DNA of 64,000 bases from JAPOUP01 sp965201085 (GCA_965201085.1 CBDAVS010000010.1:124001-188000); one strand, 5' to 3'. Positions 9,715 through 18,918 are shown, counted from the stretch's first letter. The notes: generated from the sequence alone by a model not told the origin. Translations and numbers: made by a program.

Positions 9715-10242
9715 GATTGATCTCCTTTGGATGTGATGTTGAGGTTTCATTGGGCGATATTCATCCCTCTCATAGTGACCGTCTTCCATTCGGGCGACTC
9801 TTTCGTCGATACGTTTGTCGCCGGTTTCGACGACTGACACCGCAGACATCCCTGTAGACGTTGGCGACATTGCGATTATCGTTGGAATTCGAGTTGCTTT
9901 GGTTGGTAACCGGGACAGTTCCGCTGAAGCGGCCGCATAGCTGCGATGCCGGTCTGTCCGCGGTGACGATCAAGCGGGCGAACCGATGAAAGAACCGGGG
10001 CACGCCCGCTCCCGGGTACTCGAAGGCGTAAAGTGTGGCTTTCCGCGGGTGGGAGATTGGAGAAGAGGACAAACCTGGTGCGGTTCTTACGCTCAGATTC
10101 ATGCGGTGCTCCGATTCATACTCCAAACCTACAGTCCATCGGGTGTGTCTGCAACCGGCGCGGATTGGCGGATTGGCTCGGAACTGTGGGCATTCCGCCG
10201 TTCCGGACGGGACTTGGAACGATGATTTCCCTGTTGAGCGGG
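9715..10242. other. Upstream region of the amino acid transporter operon
   Basis: About 530 bases with no credible gene. It must contain the promoter of the transporter operon, but I cannot point to boxes with confidence. Confidence 0.5.
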
Positions 10243-10505
10243 TCAACGTAGGATCTTACCGTCGGGCCAGGTGATCTTCTGATCGATTTCCGCGGTGAAG
10301 GTTTGACCTGGATCAAGCGAGAATTCCCACTCCAGAATACCGCGGCGGCGGTTCGGCTCAAAGGTGTCGGGTCCTGGGTTGGCCTGCCAGGATATTTCAA
10401 GGTCATCCTGCTCGGAGTAGGGGACGCGATCGTTGAGTCGGATGTCCCAGGTGCGGGTTGTGAGGTTTTCGACCTCAAGACGGATCGTCTCGGTCTGCTC
10501 GTTAC
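10243..10505 (-). pseudogene. DUF4139-type protein, C-terminal fragment
   Basis: On the minus strand, one frame reads IRLEVENLTTRTWDIRLNDR, VPYSEQDDLEISWQA and RRRGILEWEFSLDPGQ before TGA at 10243-10245. This is the characteristic end of DUF4139 beta-rich proteins. Only about 85 residues survive. The fragment is joined in a different frame to the beginning of a MaoC-like gene, marking a rearrangement junction near 10505. Confidence 0.65.
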
Positions 10506-10691
10506 CCGGCCCGGAAACCCATGCCGCGCCACCTCCGTTTCCAACATATGAATAGCAAACCGGTCCCCGCTGAGCTCAGCGAAAGTGTCGATCGCCTCCA
10601 CGGTCACAGCCGCGAAACCAGTCAACAAATAATCATCCGCGACAACATCATCGAAGCCTTGCGTTCCCGGCGGCAGTTCCCGTGCCGTCAT
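10506..10691 (-). pseudogene. MaoC-like dehydratase, N-terminal fragment
   Basis: The ATG at 10691 forms an ATGA overlap with the stop of the aldo/keto reductase. The product begins MTARELPPGTQGFDDVVADD and continues FAAVTVEAIDTFAELSGDRF and ARHGFPGRV, the hot-dog-fold dehydratase pattern in which the next residues should be AHGM. The sense stops there and DUF4139 debris begins. A MaoC enzyme would fit the acyl-CoA dehydrogenase and SDR on the other side of the divergent promoter. Confidence 0.65.
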
Positions 10692-11704
10692 GACGGCGTC
10701 GGCGCGTCCTCACGCAGCAGCCCGTCGGATCTGAGGTCGGACCAGAGCCCAGCTGGAATCGGATGCTCGAACCAGGCTAGGTTCCGCTCGAGCTGCTTAA
10801 CGGTTCGTGTGCCGGCGATGAAGGACGGAATCGCGGGATGCGCGACCACGAACTGAAGCGCGGCGGCGGGCAGTGGAACCGAATGCGCGGCACAGACCGC
10901 TTCGATTCTGCGGACGCGGTCCATGATCTCAGGTGGCGCAGGCGCGTAATTGTATTTCGCGCCCTCCACGGCTCCGGTGGCAAGGATCCCCGAATTGAAG
11001 CCGCCGCCTACGACAACCGCGGCGCCGCGTTCCTCGCAAAGCGGCAGGAAATCGTTCAAGGAGTCCTGCTCAAGCAGAGTGTAGCGCCCCGCCAGAAGGA
11101 AACAGTCGAAATCCCTCGCCTGAAGCGCGGCGTGGCACACTTCCCACTCATTCACCCCAACCCCTATGGCCTTGACGGCGCCTTGGTCGCGCAGGTCGCT
11201 CAGCGCTTTCCAGCAACCATCCATTGCCTGACTGAACACTTCCGGCTGCTCTTCGCCCCGCGTGAAACGGTCGATGTCATGAATGAAGCAGATGTCCATC
11301 CGCTCAAGGTTCATCCGCTGCAGACTGTCCTCGAAGCTGCGCATGGTGCCGTCATAGCTGTAGTCGAACCTGATCTGGAACCGACCGGCATTGGTCCATG
11401 GAGAGTAGTCGATATTCTGCTTTCGCGCTGGAACGAGGACGCGACCCACCTTGGATGACAGCACGAAGTCATCGCGCTCCTTCCAGCGAAGGGCATGGCC
11501 CGTCCGCAGTTCGCTCAGACCATGGCCATACATCGGTGCCGTATCGTAGTAACGCACGCCCGCCTTCCATGCCGTCTCAAACATGGCCTCGGACGTCGCC
11601 TCGTCAATCTCCCGGAAGATGTTGCCGACCGGAGCGGTGCCGAAGCTGAATGCGGTGACTTCCAGATCGACGCGGCCGAACTTAATTTTCTGTGTGGGAT
11701 TCAT
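10688..11704 (-). CDS. Aldo/keto reductase (aldose/pyridoxal dehydrogenase-like)
   Basis: About 338 residues, an NAD(P)-linked TIM-barrel oxidoreductase. The catalytic tetrad is visible as Asp and Tyr in YYDTAPMYGHG, Lys in LSSKVGRVL and His in MDICFIHDID. The strong barrel end reads IPSFIAGTRTVKQLERNLAW. The overall pattern is closest to the L-fucose/D-threo-aldose 1-dehydrogenase and pyridoxal 4-dehydrogenase branch. I chose the ATG at 11704 because GGAG lies eight bases upstream; an ATG at 11728 overlaps the operator-like palindrome. The gene is divergent from the acyl-CoA dehydrogenase operon and followed by a truncated MaoC gene. Confidence 0.85.
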   Translation of the reverse strand: MNPTQKIKFGRVDLEVTAFSFGTAPVGNIFREIDEATSEAMFETAWKAGVRYYDTAPMYGHGLSELRTGHALRWKERDDFVLSSKVGRVLVPARKQNIDYSPWTNAGRFQIRFDYSYDGTMRSFEDSLQRMNLERMDICFIHDIDRFTRGEEQPEVFSQAMDGCWKALSDLRDQGAVKAIGVGVNEWEVCHAALQARDFDCFLLAGRYTLLEQDSLNDFLPLCEERGAAVVVGGGFNSGILATGAVEGAKYNYAPAPPEIMDRVRRIEAVCAAHSVPLPAAALQFVVAHPAIPSFIAGTRTVKQLERNLAWFEHPIPAGLWSDLRSDGLLREDAPTPS

Positions 11705-11718
11705 GTCGCGATCTCCAT

Positions 11719-11738
11719 AAGTAACCATTCAGTGACTT
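11719..11738. promoter_or_regulatory. Operator-like palindrome, copy 1
   Basis: AAGTAACCATTCAGTGACTT is a near-perfect inverted repeat (AAGTAAC against GTGACTT) just upstream of the aldo/keto reductase ribosome site. A second copy with the same left half and spacing lies 92 bases away at 11811, before the divergent operon. This looks like a repressor binding pair; the regulator is not identified. Confidence 0.55.
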
Positions 11739-11810
11739 ACCCTCGATAGGAGTGTCAGGCAAGTCAGGAATCTATCCCAGACCCCCTTGACGTCCTCGCC
11801 GCTGGAGTTA

Positions 11811-11830
11811 AAGTAACCAAATAGTTACAG
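11811..11830. promoter_or_regulatory. Operator-like palindrome, copy 2
   Basis: AAGTAACCAAATAGTTACAG shares AAGTAACCA and the AGTKAC right half with the copy at 11719. It sits 11 to 30 bases before the acyl-CoA dehydrogenase ATG, where a bound protein would block transcription or translation start. Confidence 0.55.
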
Positions 11831-11840
11831 AAAGGCCTCA

Positions 11841-12986
11841 ATGCATCTTTCCGAGACACATATCCAGGTACGGGACATGGCGCGTAACTTCGCAAATGAC
11901 GTCATCCGTCCCGTAGCCGGGGATCTGGACCGTGAGGAACGCTTCCCCGCCGAAATCTACGCTCAGATGGCCGAACTTGGCCTGTTCGGTATCTGTGTGC
12001 CTGAATCCATGGGAGGACCGGGATTCGATGCTCTCACATACGCTCTCGTAATGGAGGAACTTTCCCGCGGGTATTCTTCGGTTGCCGATCAATGCGGATT
12101 GGTGGAGCTGATTTCGACATTGCTCGTTCGCCACGGTTCCCTAAAGCAGCGCGACCGATGGCTGTCGGACGTAATGCAGGCACGGACCAAGGTCGCGTAC
12201 TGCATCACCGAGGCGGAGGCGGGCACCGATGTCTCCGGTATTCGCACTGAAGCGGTGCGGGACTCCGATAGCTGGCTCCTAAGTGGTGGAAAGATTTGGA
12301 TCCACAACGCGCCGGTGGCCGATCTGGCGCTTGTCCTGGCGCGGACCGATCGCGAAGCGGGCCATCGGGGGATGTCGATTTTCCTGGTCGATCTGCATGC
12401 GCCCGGCGTCGAGCGGGGACCCAAGGAACACAAGATGGGACAGCGGGCAAGTCAGGTCGGTGCCTTGACCTTCTCGGATGTGAAGCTTCCGGAGGAAGCG
12501 CTTCTGGGTCAGGAAGGCCGTGGGTTTCATATTATGATGAGCGTACTCGACAAAGGACGTGTCGGCATCGCCGCGCTTGCGGTCGGAATCGCTCAGGCGG
12601 GATTGGAGGCTGCGGTCGACTACGCCCGCACCCGCCGTCAGTTCGACAGGCCGATCTCGGATTTTCAGGGAGTGCAGTGGCTCCTTGCTGACATGGCAAA
12701 GGATATTGAAGCGGCCCGGCTTCTGGTTCATTCCGCTGCCGTCAGGGTGGATCTGGGCGAACCCGCCACAATGGAATGTTCGATCGCGAAGTGCTTCGCC
12801 AGCGATATGGCGGTCGCGCGTACGTCCGATGCGGTACAGGTGTTCGGTGGTTCCGGCTATATCAACGGTTTCGAGGTGGAACGACTCTACCGCGATGCGA
12901 AAATCACCCAGATATATGAAGGTACGAACCAGATCCAACGCATGATCATAGCGCGGGAGATCCTGAAAAACGGAGCGGCGGCGTGA
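11841..12986 (+). CDS. Acyl-CoA dehydrogenase family protein
   Basis: A complete 381-residue flavoenzyme that would form an alpha,beta double bond in an acyl-CoA. The FAD-binding middle reads YCITEAEAGTDVSGI and the C-terminus has the catalytic glutamate in YEGTNQIQRMIIAREIL; VFGGSGYINGFEVERLYRDA is the usual FAD-contact region. It is the first gene of a series running to 20034. Its GTGA overlap with the SDR gene couples the two. The presence of a fatty-acid-type dehydrogenase beside sugar-type genes is unusual; the true substrate is unknown. Confidence 0.88.
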   Translation: MHLSETHIQVRDMARNFANDVIRPVAGDLDREERFPAEIYAQMAELGLFGICVPESMGGPGFDALTYALVMEELSRGYSSVADQCGLVELISTLLVRHGSLKQRDRWLSDVMQARTKVAYCITEAEAGTDVSGIRTEAVRDSDSWLLSGGKIWIHNAPVADLALVLARTDREAGHRGMSIFLVDLHAPGVERGPKEHKMGQRASQVGALTFSDVKLPEEALLGQEGRGFHIMMSVLDKGRVGIAALAVGIAQAGLEAAVDYARTRRQFDRPISDFQGVQWLLADMAKDIEAARLLVHSAAVRVDLGEPATMECSIAKCFASDMAVARTSDAVQVFGGSGYINGFEVERLYRDAKITQIYEGTNQIQRMIIAREILKNGAAA

Positions 12987-13753
12987 CTCGGCAGGTTGCG
13001 CTTGTAACCGGTTCCAGCCGCGGCATCGGCTTCGCCGCGGCCCGTGCCCTGGCGTGCGAGGGCTTCGCTGTCGCGATAAATGATGTGGATGGGTCCGACG
13101 AACTGTCGGAAGCTCTCGACAGGCTTCGTGCAGAAGGAGCGGTGGCCGCGGCGGTCCCATTCGACGTCACCGATCTCTCAAGCCACGAAGAGGCTTTGGC
13201 CAACGCGGAAGACATGCTCGGGCCCCTCACCACGCTGGTCAACAACGCAGGTGTCGGGGTCATCCAGCGCGGCGACCCCTGTGATGCAGGTGTAGAGAGC
13301 TGGGACCGCTGCCTGGCGGTCAATGCCAAGGCGATGTTCTTTCTCACGCAGGCGTTTTCGCGCCGTTTGCTCGGTAGGGTGCGGGATACTTCGCTTTTTC
13401 ATTCAATCGTCAACGTCACGTCGTCGAACGCGGTCGCGGTTGCGGTGCCGAGGGCCGAATACTGCGCCTCGAAGGCGGCGGCCGCTATGGTTTCCAAAAT
13501 CTGGGCGGTTCGCCTGGGCACCGAGAACATCGCCGTCTATGATGTGCAGCCTGGCCTTATCGAAACGGCGATGACCGCCGCCGTAATCGATGGATACAGA
13601 CGGCAGGCGGAGGAAGGGTTGACACTGTTTCCCGAAGTCGGACAGCCGCGGGATGTGGGAGAGGTAATCGCGTCGCTCGTGTCAGGACGTCTTCCATATA
13701 CAACCGGCCAGGCCATATCCGTCGATGCCGGGATGCTTGTCCCCCGTTTCTGA
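12983..13753 (+). CDS. SDR-family oxidoreductase (3-oxoacyl-ACP reductase/FabG-like)
   Basis: 256 residues from a GTG that overlaps the previous TGA. The NAD(P) site reads LVTGSSRGIGFAAARAL, the structural motif is LVNNAGVGV, and the active site is Ser (VNVTSSNAV) with YCASKAA. The end GQAISVDAGMLVPRF fits classical SDRs that reduce a ketone or oxidise a sugar alcohol. The context suggests a catabolic step rather than fatty acid synthesis. Confidence 0.87.
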   Translation: MTRQVALVTGSSRGIGFAAARALACEGFAVAINDVDGSDELSEALDRLRAEGAVAAAVPFDVTDLSSHEEALANAEDMLGPLTTLVNNAGVGVIQRGDPCDAGVESWDRCLAVNAKAMFFLTQAFSRRLLGRVRDTSLFHSIVNVTSSNAVAVAVPRAEYCASKAAAAMVSKIWAVRLGTENIAVYDVQPGLIETAMTAAVIDGYRRQAEEGLTLFPEVGQPRDVGEVIASLVSGRLPYTTGQAISVDAGMLVPRF

Positions 13754-13761
13754 GGTTGAAC

Positions 13762-14913
13762 ATGAACATCACATTGCCGGAATCCGACGGTACATTGGTC
13801 GACTACACGCTTTCGGGTAGGTCGGCCCAACCGGTTCCGCTTGCGGTCAATCCGGTGCGCACCATCTTTTCTGCCGCCCATGTGGTCGCCGACCCGCTCT
13901 CATCCGGTGAACCTTCCAGTACGACCGTGCTGGATTGGGAAGCGACCATGGCATTCCGAAGGTATCTGGCCGGACTTGGGCTGGGAATCGCCGAGGCGAT
14001 GGATACCGCGCAACGCGGCATGGGACTTGACTGGCAGGGCGCGCTGGAACTCATCGCGAGGACAAAAGCGGAACTGCCCGAAGCCCTGGTGTTCAATGGT
14101 TGTGGTACCGACCAACTGGATCCGTCCGACGCAACGGATCTCGACGATGTCCGCAGGGCATATTTCGAGCAGTTGGAAGCAATCCAGAAGCTCGGTGGTC
14201 GGGTCATCGTGATGGCAAGCCGTGCGCTTGCGAGAATCGCCATCTCGCCGGATGACTACATTGCCGTCTATGGTGATGTTCTGGAAGCCTGCGACCAACC
14301 GGTGATTCTGCATTGGCTTGGGGATATGTTCGACCCCGCTCTTGCCGGTTATTGGGGGGCGGATGGATTCGAACGTGCCTTGGACACCGCGTTGAAAATC
14401 ATCGGGGACAACGCCGGGAAGGTTGATGGCATCAAGATATCGCTGCTCGATAAGGAAAAGGAGATCGTCATGCGCCGGCGGCTACCCGCCGGTGTCCGGA
14501 TGTATACGGGAGACGATTTCAGCTATCCCGAACTGATCGCTGGCGACGAAGAGGGCTTTTCGCATGCATTGCTGGGTGTCTTCGACCCGCTTGCCGCGCT
14601 TGTTGGCGTCGCTGTCCAGCGGCTTGAGGCCGGTGATCCGCGTGGCTTCCGGGAAGTGCTTGACCCGACTGTGCCGTTGGCCCGGCTGATCTTCCGGGCA
14701 CCCACGCAGTATTACAAGACGGGCGTTGTCTTTCTCGCCTGGCTCAATGGCCATCAGGATCACTTCGTAATGCTTGGAGGTGCGCAGTCCATGCGTCCAC
14801 TTCCGTATTTTGTCGAATGTTTCAGGCATGCCGATCGGAACGGACTGCTTCGGGATCCGGAATTCGCCGTTTATCGCTTGAAAACTCTGCTGGCGCTCCA
14901 TGGCATCGCGTGA
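13762..14913 (+). CDS. DUF993 family protein (dihydrodipicolinate-synthase-like barrel)
   Basis: About 383 residues from the ATG at 13762; a TTG six bases earlier is possible. Segments such as ALVFNGCGTDQL, QPVILHWLGDMFDP, DGIKISLLDKEKE and VRMYTGDDFSYPELI match the DUF993 family, which has a TIM barrel related to dihydrodipicolinate synthases. KISLLDK carries the likely Schiff-base lysine. In other genomes DUF993 genes sit beside sugar isomerases and Gfo/Idh/MocA dehydrogenases; here the isomerase is next but no Gfo/Idh/MocA gene is present. Probably an aldolase-type step of an unknown sugar or acid pathway. Confidence 0.8.
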   Translation: MNITLPESDGTLVDYTLSGRSAQPVPLAVNPVRTIFSAAHVVADPLSSGEPSSTTVLDWEATMAFRRYLAGLGLGIAEAMDTAQRGMGLDWQGALELIARTKAELPEALVFNGCGTDQLDPSDATDLDDVRRAYFEQLEAIQKLGGRVIVMASRALARIAISPDDYIAVYGDVLEACDQPVILHWLGDMFDPALAGYWGADGFERALDTALKIIGDNAGKVDGIKISLLDKEKEIVMRRRLPAGVRMYTGDDFSYPELIAGDEEGFSHALLGVFDPLAALVGVAVQRLEAGDPRGFREVLDPTVPLARLIFRAPTQYYKTGVVFLAWLNGHQDHFVMLGGAQSMRPLPYFVECFRHADRNGLLRDPEFAVYRLKTLLALHGIA

Positions 14914-15748
14914 CCGCCCCGGCGACCTTGGACGACTTGCCCTGAATACGGCGACGCTTGGCCACAATCTTGATGGTTATGGCGCCGGGTGGCCGATCGA
15001 ACGGGTCATCGATGCCTGTGCGGAGCGTGAGCTGGCGGGTATGGTGTTCTGGCGACGGGAGATCGGCTCCCGGGCGACTGAAATCGGTGACCGCGTGCGT
15101 GCGACCGGTATGGATGTTATCGGGCTCTGCCGCACCCCATATATTACCGGTTCGGAGGCGGGGAGTGTGGAAGAGCTGAAGGCTTCCATCGATATGGCTG
15201 CGGCTCTCGGCGCTTCAGTTCTTACCGTGGTGACGGGTGGAACCGAGCCGGAGACCAAAGGTGTGTTCGAAAGCCAGCGGATACTTGCCGATCGGATCGA
15301 ACGAATCGCCGAATACGCCGCACGCTCCGACGTGTGCCTCGCGTTGGAACCGCTCAACCCGATGTTCGGCGGCAACCGGACGATTCTGATGACCGTCCGG
15401 GACGCGCTGAGGGTCTGTCGCTGGATCGGTGCTCCGAATGTGGGCATCGCCGTCGATGTCTATCATGTTTGGTGGGATACCGGGCTCGCGGACGCCTGCG
15501 CGGAAGCGAAGGAGCGTATCGTCGGATTCCATATATGCGACTGGTTGGAGAATACCTCCGATATGCTTCTCGACCGCGGCATGATGGGAGACGGGGTTGC
15601 CGACCTTGCGGGTATCCGCCGCGTCGTCGAAGGCTCGGGCTACAGTGGTGTGTGCGAAGTCGAGGTGTTCTCGGCGGATAACTGGTGGCGCAGGGATCCG
15701 AGCGAAGTCCTGGACACTATGGTCGAACGTTTTGTGTCGATATGCTGA
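14900..15748 (+). CDS. Sugar phosphate isomerase/epimerase (AP endonuclease 2-type TIM barrel)
   Basis: 282 residues, overlapping DUF993 by 14 bases. The xylose-isomerase-like barrel shows metal-ligand regions CLALEPLNPMFGG, GIAVDVYHVWWD, RIVGFHICDWL and SGVCEVEVFS, the Glu-Asp-His-Glu pattern of divalent-metal isomerases. It probably isomerises or epimerises a keto or aldo sugar (or acts on a keto acid) coming from the transporter downstream. The exact reaction cannot be read from sequence. Confidence 0.85.
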   Translation: MASRDRPGDLGRLALNTATLGHNLDGYGAGWPIERVIDACAERELAGMVFWRREIGSRATEIGDRVRATGMDVIGLCRTPYITGSEAGSVEELKASIDMAAALGASVLTVVTGGTEPETKGVFESQRILADRIERIAEYAARSDVCLALEPLNPMFGGNRTILMTVRDALRVCRWIGAPNVGIAVDVYHVWWDTGLADACAEAKERIVGFHICDWLENTSDMLLDRGMMGDGVADLAGIRRVVEGSGYSGVCEVEVFSADNWWRRDPSEVLDTMVERFVSIC

Positions 15749-15850
15749 ACCGCTTGCAATCGACCAATGGCGCGAATAAGGGCGAGTGCCAGCAACATGC
15801 GTCCGAAATCGTGGAATTCTGGAGCAAACTACCAAGGGAGAGGACCTAAA

Positions 15851-17098
15851 ATGAAACTCGGAACGAAAACAGCCGCACTCTTCGCGGCAACGACTCTGTC
15901 GGCCAATCTGGCATCGGCGGCCGATGTGGAGGTGTTGCACTGGTGGACGTCGGGCGGCGAAGCCGCGGCGCTGAACGTACTCAAGAAGGACCTGGAGGGT
16001 CAGGGCATCGGTTGGCTGGATATGCCGGTCGCTGGCGGCGGCGGCAGTGAGGCGATGACGGTCCTTCGGGCGCGTGTCACCGCCGGGAACGCGCCAACGG
16101 CGGTACAGATGCTCGGATTTGATATCCTGGACTGGGCCAGGGAAGGTGCTTTGGCCAATCTCAACGATGTCGCGGCGCAGGAAGGTTGGGACGATGTGGT
16201 GCCGGCGGCGCTGCAGGCATTCGCGAAGCATGATGGCAAGTGGATTTCGGCGCCGGTCAACGTGCATTCCACCAACTGGGTCTGGGCGAACAGGGTCCTC
16301 CTCGACGAACATGAAATCGCGGTTCCAACAAGTTGGGAAGAGTTCGCCGCCGCGGTGGAGAAGCTCGCGGCCGCAGGCGTTACACCCGTCGCCCAGGGAG
16401 GCGAAGCCTGGCAGGAAGCGACCATGTTTGACGGGGTCGTGATGTCCACCGGGGGCCCTGAATTCTACCGGGCGGCTTTCATCGATCTCGATGAGGAAGC
16501 GCTGGGTTCCGACACCATGAAGGAAGCGTTCGACCGTATGGCGTTCATCCGCGGCCATGTTGACGAGAACTTCTCAGGACGTTCGTGGAATCTCGCGACC
16601 GCCATGGTCATCAATGGCGAAGCCGCGTTCCAGATGATGGGTGACTGGGCCAAGGGTGAGTTCCTCAACGCCGGTCAGATGCCGGGAGATGATTTCCTCT
16701 GCTTCCGCTTCCCGGGTACGGCGGAGCAGGTGACCTTCAACGCGGACCAGTTCGCCATGTTCGATCAGGGTGGCGAAGTATCCGCTGAACAGGCGGCGCT
16801 CGCCAGCGCCATCCTTTCGCCGTCATTCCAATCGGCCTTCAATGTCGTCAAGGGTTCCGTGCCGGCCCGCACCGATGTGCCGGATTCCGATTTCGACGCC
16901 TGCGGCAAGCAGGGCATGAAGGATCTGGCCGCCGCCTCGGCTTCCGGCAACCTGTTCGGTTCGATGGCCCATGGCCATGCCGCGCCGGCTTCGGTGAAAA
17001 ACGCCGTCTACGATGTGGTGACCGCCCATTTCAACGGCGAGTATGACAGCGAAACCGCTGTTCAGGAACTCGTCGACGCGGTTTCGATCGCGAAATAA
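15851..17098 (+). CDS. Sugar ABC transporter substrate-binding protein
   Basis: A 415-residue family-1 binding protein. The ATG at 15851 follows GGAGAGGACC and begins a signal peptide MKLGTKTAALFAATTLSANL ending ASA. Motifs such as VEVLHWWTSGGEAAAL and AAFQMMGDWAKGEF are typical of binding proteins for oligosaccharides or glucosides. A GC-rich hairpin lies right after the gene, before the permeases, which would raise the amount of this protein relative to the membrane parts. Confidence 0.9.
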   Translation: MKLGTKTAALFAATTLSANLASAADVEVLHWWTSGGEAAALNVLKKDLEGQGIGWLDMPVAGGGGSEAMTVLRARVTAGNAPTAVQMLGFDILDWAREGALANLNDVAAQEGWDDVVPAALQAFAKHDGKWISAPVNVHSTNWVWANRVLLDEHEIAVPTSWEEFAAAVEKLAAAGVTPVAQGGEAWQEATMFDGVVMSTGGPEFYRAAFIDLDEEALGSDTMKEAFDRMAFIRGHVDENFSGRSWNLATAMVINGEAAFQMMGDWAKGEFLNAGQMPGDDFLCFRFPGTAEQVTFNADQFAMFDQGGEVSAEQAALASAILSPSFQSAFNVVKGSVPARTDVPDSDFDACGKQGMKDLAAASASGNLFGSMAHGHAAPASVKNAVYDVVTAHFNGEYDSETAVQELVDAVSIAK

Positions 17099-17106
17099 GA
17101 GAAGCA

Positions 17107-17133
17107 GCGGCCCCGGAACCGATCCGGGGCCGC
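17107..17133 (+). terminator. Intra-operon hairpin after the sugar-binding protein gene
   Basis: GCGGCCCCGG and CCGGGGCCGC form a perfect 10-bp stem around a 7-base loop, followed by ATCGTTT. The T-run is weak, so it is probably an attenuator or an mRNA-protecting stem between the binding-protein gene and the permease genes rather than a full stop. Confidence 0.7.
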
Positions 17134-17146
17134 ATCGTTTCAGGCA

Positions 17147-18034
17147 ATGGATTCCACCCCCGATTTCAGAACGCGCCTGCAGGTTTGGTTGCCGAAGCTG
17201 GTCCTGTCACCGTCGATCGCCCTGATCGGAATATTCGTTTACGGTTTCATTCTGTTCACCCTATATCTCAGCTTCACCGACAGCAGGATCCTTCCGAGCT
17301 TCGGCTGGGTTGGTTGGTCAAATTACGAAAAGCTCTTTCGACTGAGCCATTGGGAAATTGCGATCACCAACCTTGGTGTCTTCGCGGTCCTGTACATCGG
17401 CATCTGCACCGTCATCGGCCTGGGCCTGGCGATTTTCCTTGACCAGAAAATCCGCTGTGAGGGCGTGTTGCGGCCCATTTACCTGTATCCGATGGCACTC
17501 AGCTTCATCGTGACCGGCACGGCATGGAAGTGGCTGCTCGATCCGGGAATCGGTCTGGAAAACACGATGCATCTATGGGGCTGGGAATCCTTCAGTTTCG
17601 GCTGGATCAAGGACCGGGATTACGCGCTCTACTGCGTGGTCCTGGCGGCTGTCTGGCAGACGAGCGGGTTTGTCATGGCGATGTTCCTGGCGGGGCTGCG
17701 CGGCATCGACAACGAGATCCTCAAGGCGGCTCAGATCGATGGGGCTTCGAATTTCAGCCTGTACCGGCGCATCATCATCCCACAGCTTCGACCGGCCTTC
17801 CTGAGCGCCTTCGTCATCCTCAGCCATCTTGCGATCAAGTCCTACGATCTTGTCATCGCGCTGACCGGGGGCGGGCCTGGGCGGGCCACGGAACTGCCGG
17901 CTACCTTCATGTATTCCTACACCTTCACCCGCAACCAGATGGGCATTGGCGCTTCCTCCGCCGTCATCATGCTCATGACCATCGCAGCGATCATGGTGCC
18001 GTATCTCTATTCGGAACTGAGGGAGCGTAAATAG
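17147..18034 (+). CDS. Sugar ABC transporter permease (MalF type)
   Basis: 295 residues with six predicted membrane helices, starting with VLSPSIALIGIFVYGFILFT. The EAA loop DNEILKAAQIDGASNFSLYR is the docking site for the ATPase. It works with the MalG-type partner that follows; the stop and the next GTG share a base. Confidence 0.9.
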   Translation: MDSTPDFRTRLQVWLPKLVLSPSIALIGIFVYGFILFTLYLSFTDSRILPSFGWVGWSNYEKLFRLSHWEIAITNLGVFAVLYIGICTVIGLGLAIFLDQKIRCEGVLRPIYLYPMALSFIVTGTAWKWLLDPGIGLENTMHLWGWESFSFGWIKDRDYALYCVVLAAVWQTSGFVMAMFLAGLRGIDNEILKAAQIDGASNFSLYRRIIIPQLRPAFLSAFVILSHLAIKSYDLVIALTGGGPGRATELPATFMYSYTFTRNQMGIGASSAVIMLMTIAAIMVPYLYSELRERK

Positions 18035-18915
18035 TGGCCGCGGGGGCGATGGATACCGCGATCCGCACGGGGACGGTCACGCGGACGCTCATCTATCTGA
18101 CGCTCCTGCTGTTCGTGCTGTTCTACATGCTGCCACTGTTCGTGATGCTGGTGAACTCGGTCAAGCCGCTATCCGAGATTACGGGTGGCAATATGATGAG
18201 CTTTCCGGAAGTCTGGACGCTCGAGCCCTGGCGGAATGCCTGGTCGCAGGCACAGGTCGGCGTACAGGCGACCGGGCTAAAGCCATATTTCTGGAACTCG
18301 ATCAAGATGGTCGTTCCCGCCGTCGCGATCTCGACCATCATGGGTGCGCTCAACGGCTATGTTTTGACGAAGTGGCGGTTTCGCTATGACACGATCCTTT
18401 TCGGTCTGATGCTGTTCGCCTGTTTCATACCATTCCAGATCGTTCTGATCCCGATGGCGCGCATCCTGGGTCTGGTCGGGATCGCCGGCACGACCCCCGG
18501 TCTGGTCCTGGTCCATGTGGTATACGGTCTCGGTTTTACGACTCTGTATTTCCGAAACTACTACGCCGCGTTTCCAACGGAGCTGGTCCGGGCGGCGCAG
18601 ATCGACGGCGCCGGGTTCTTCCGGATATTCTGGCGCATATTGCTGCCCAGTTCCGGTCCGATCATCGTCGTCAGCGTTATCTGGCAGTTCACCAATATCT
18701 GGAACGACTTTCTGTTCGGCGCGAGTTTCGCCGATCACGACAGCCAGCCGATGACGGTGGCTCTGAACAACCTCGTACAGTCATCGACCGGTGTTAAGGA
18801 ATACAACGTCCATTTCGCCGGTGCCATCTACGCCGCGCTTCCGACGCTGCTCGTCTATGTCGTCGCCGGACGTTATTTCGTGCGCGGCCTGATGGCCGGA
18901 TCCGTGAAAGGCTGA
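18034..18915 (+). CDS. Sugar ABC transporter permease (MalG type)
   Basis: 293 residues from a GTG overlapping the previous TAG. Hydrophobic helices begin at TLIYLTLLLFVLFYMLPLFV. The EAA loop reads PTELVRAAQIDGAGFFRIFW, and NDFLFGASF matches MalG partners. It is the second half of the membrane channel of the importer. Confidence 0.9.
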   Translation: MAAGAMDTAIRTGTVTRTLIYLTLLLFVLFYMLPLFVMLVNSVKPLSEITGGNMMSFPEVWTLEPWRNAWSQAQVGVQATGLKPYFWNSIKMVVPAVAISTIMGALNGYVLTKWRFRYDTILFGLMLFACFIPFQIVLIPMARILGLVGIAGTTPGLVLVHVVYGLGFTTLYFRNYYAAFPTELVRAAQIDGAGFFRIFWRILLPSSGPIIVVSVIWQFTNIWNDFLFGASFADHDSQPMTVALNNLVQSSTGVKEYNVHFAGAIYAALPTLLVYVVAGRYFVRGLMAGSVKG

Positions 18916-18918
18916 CCG

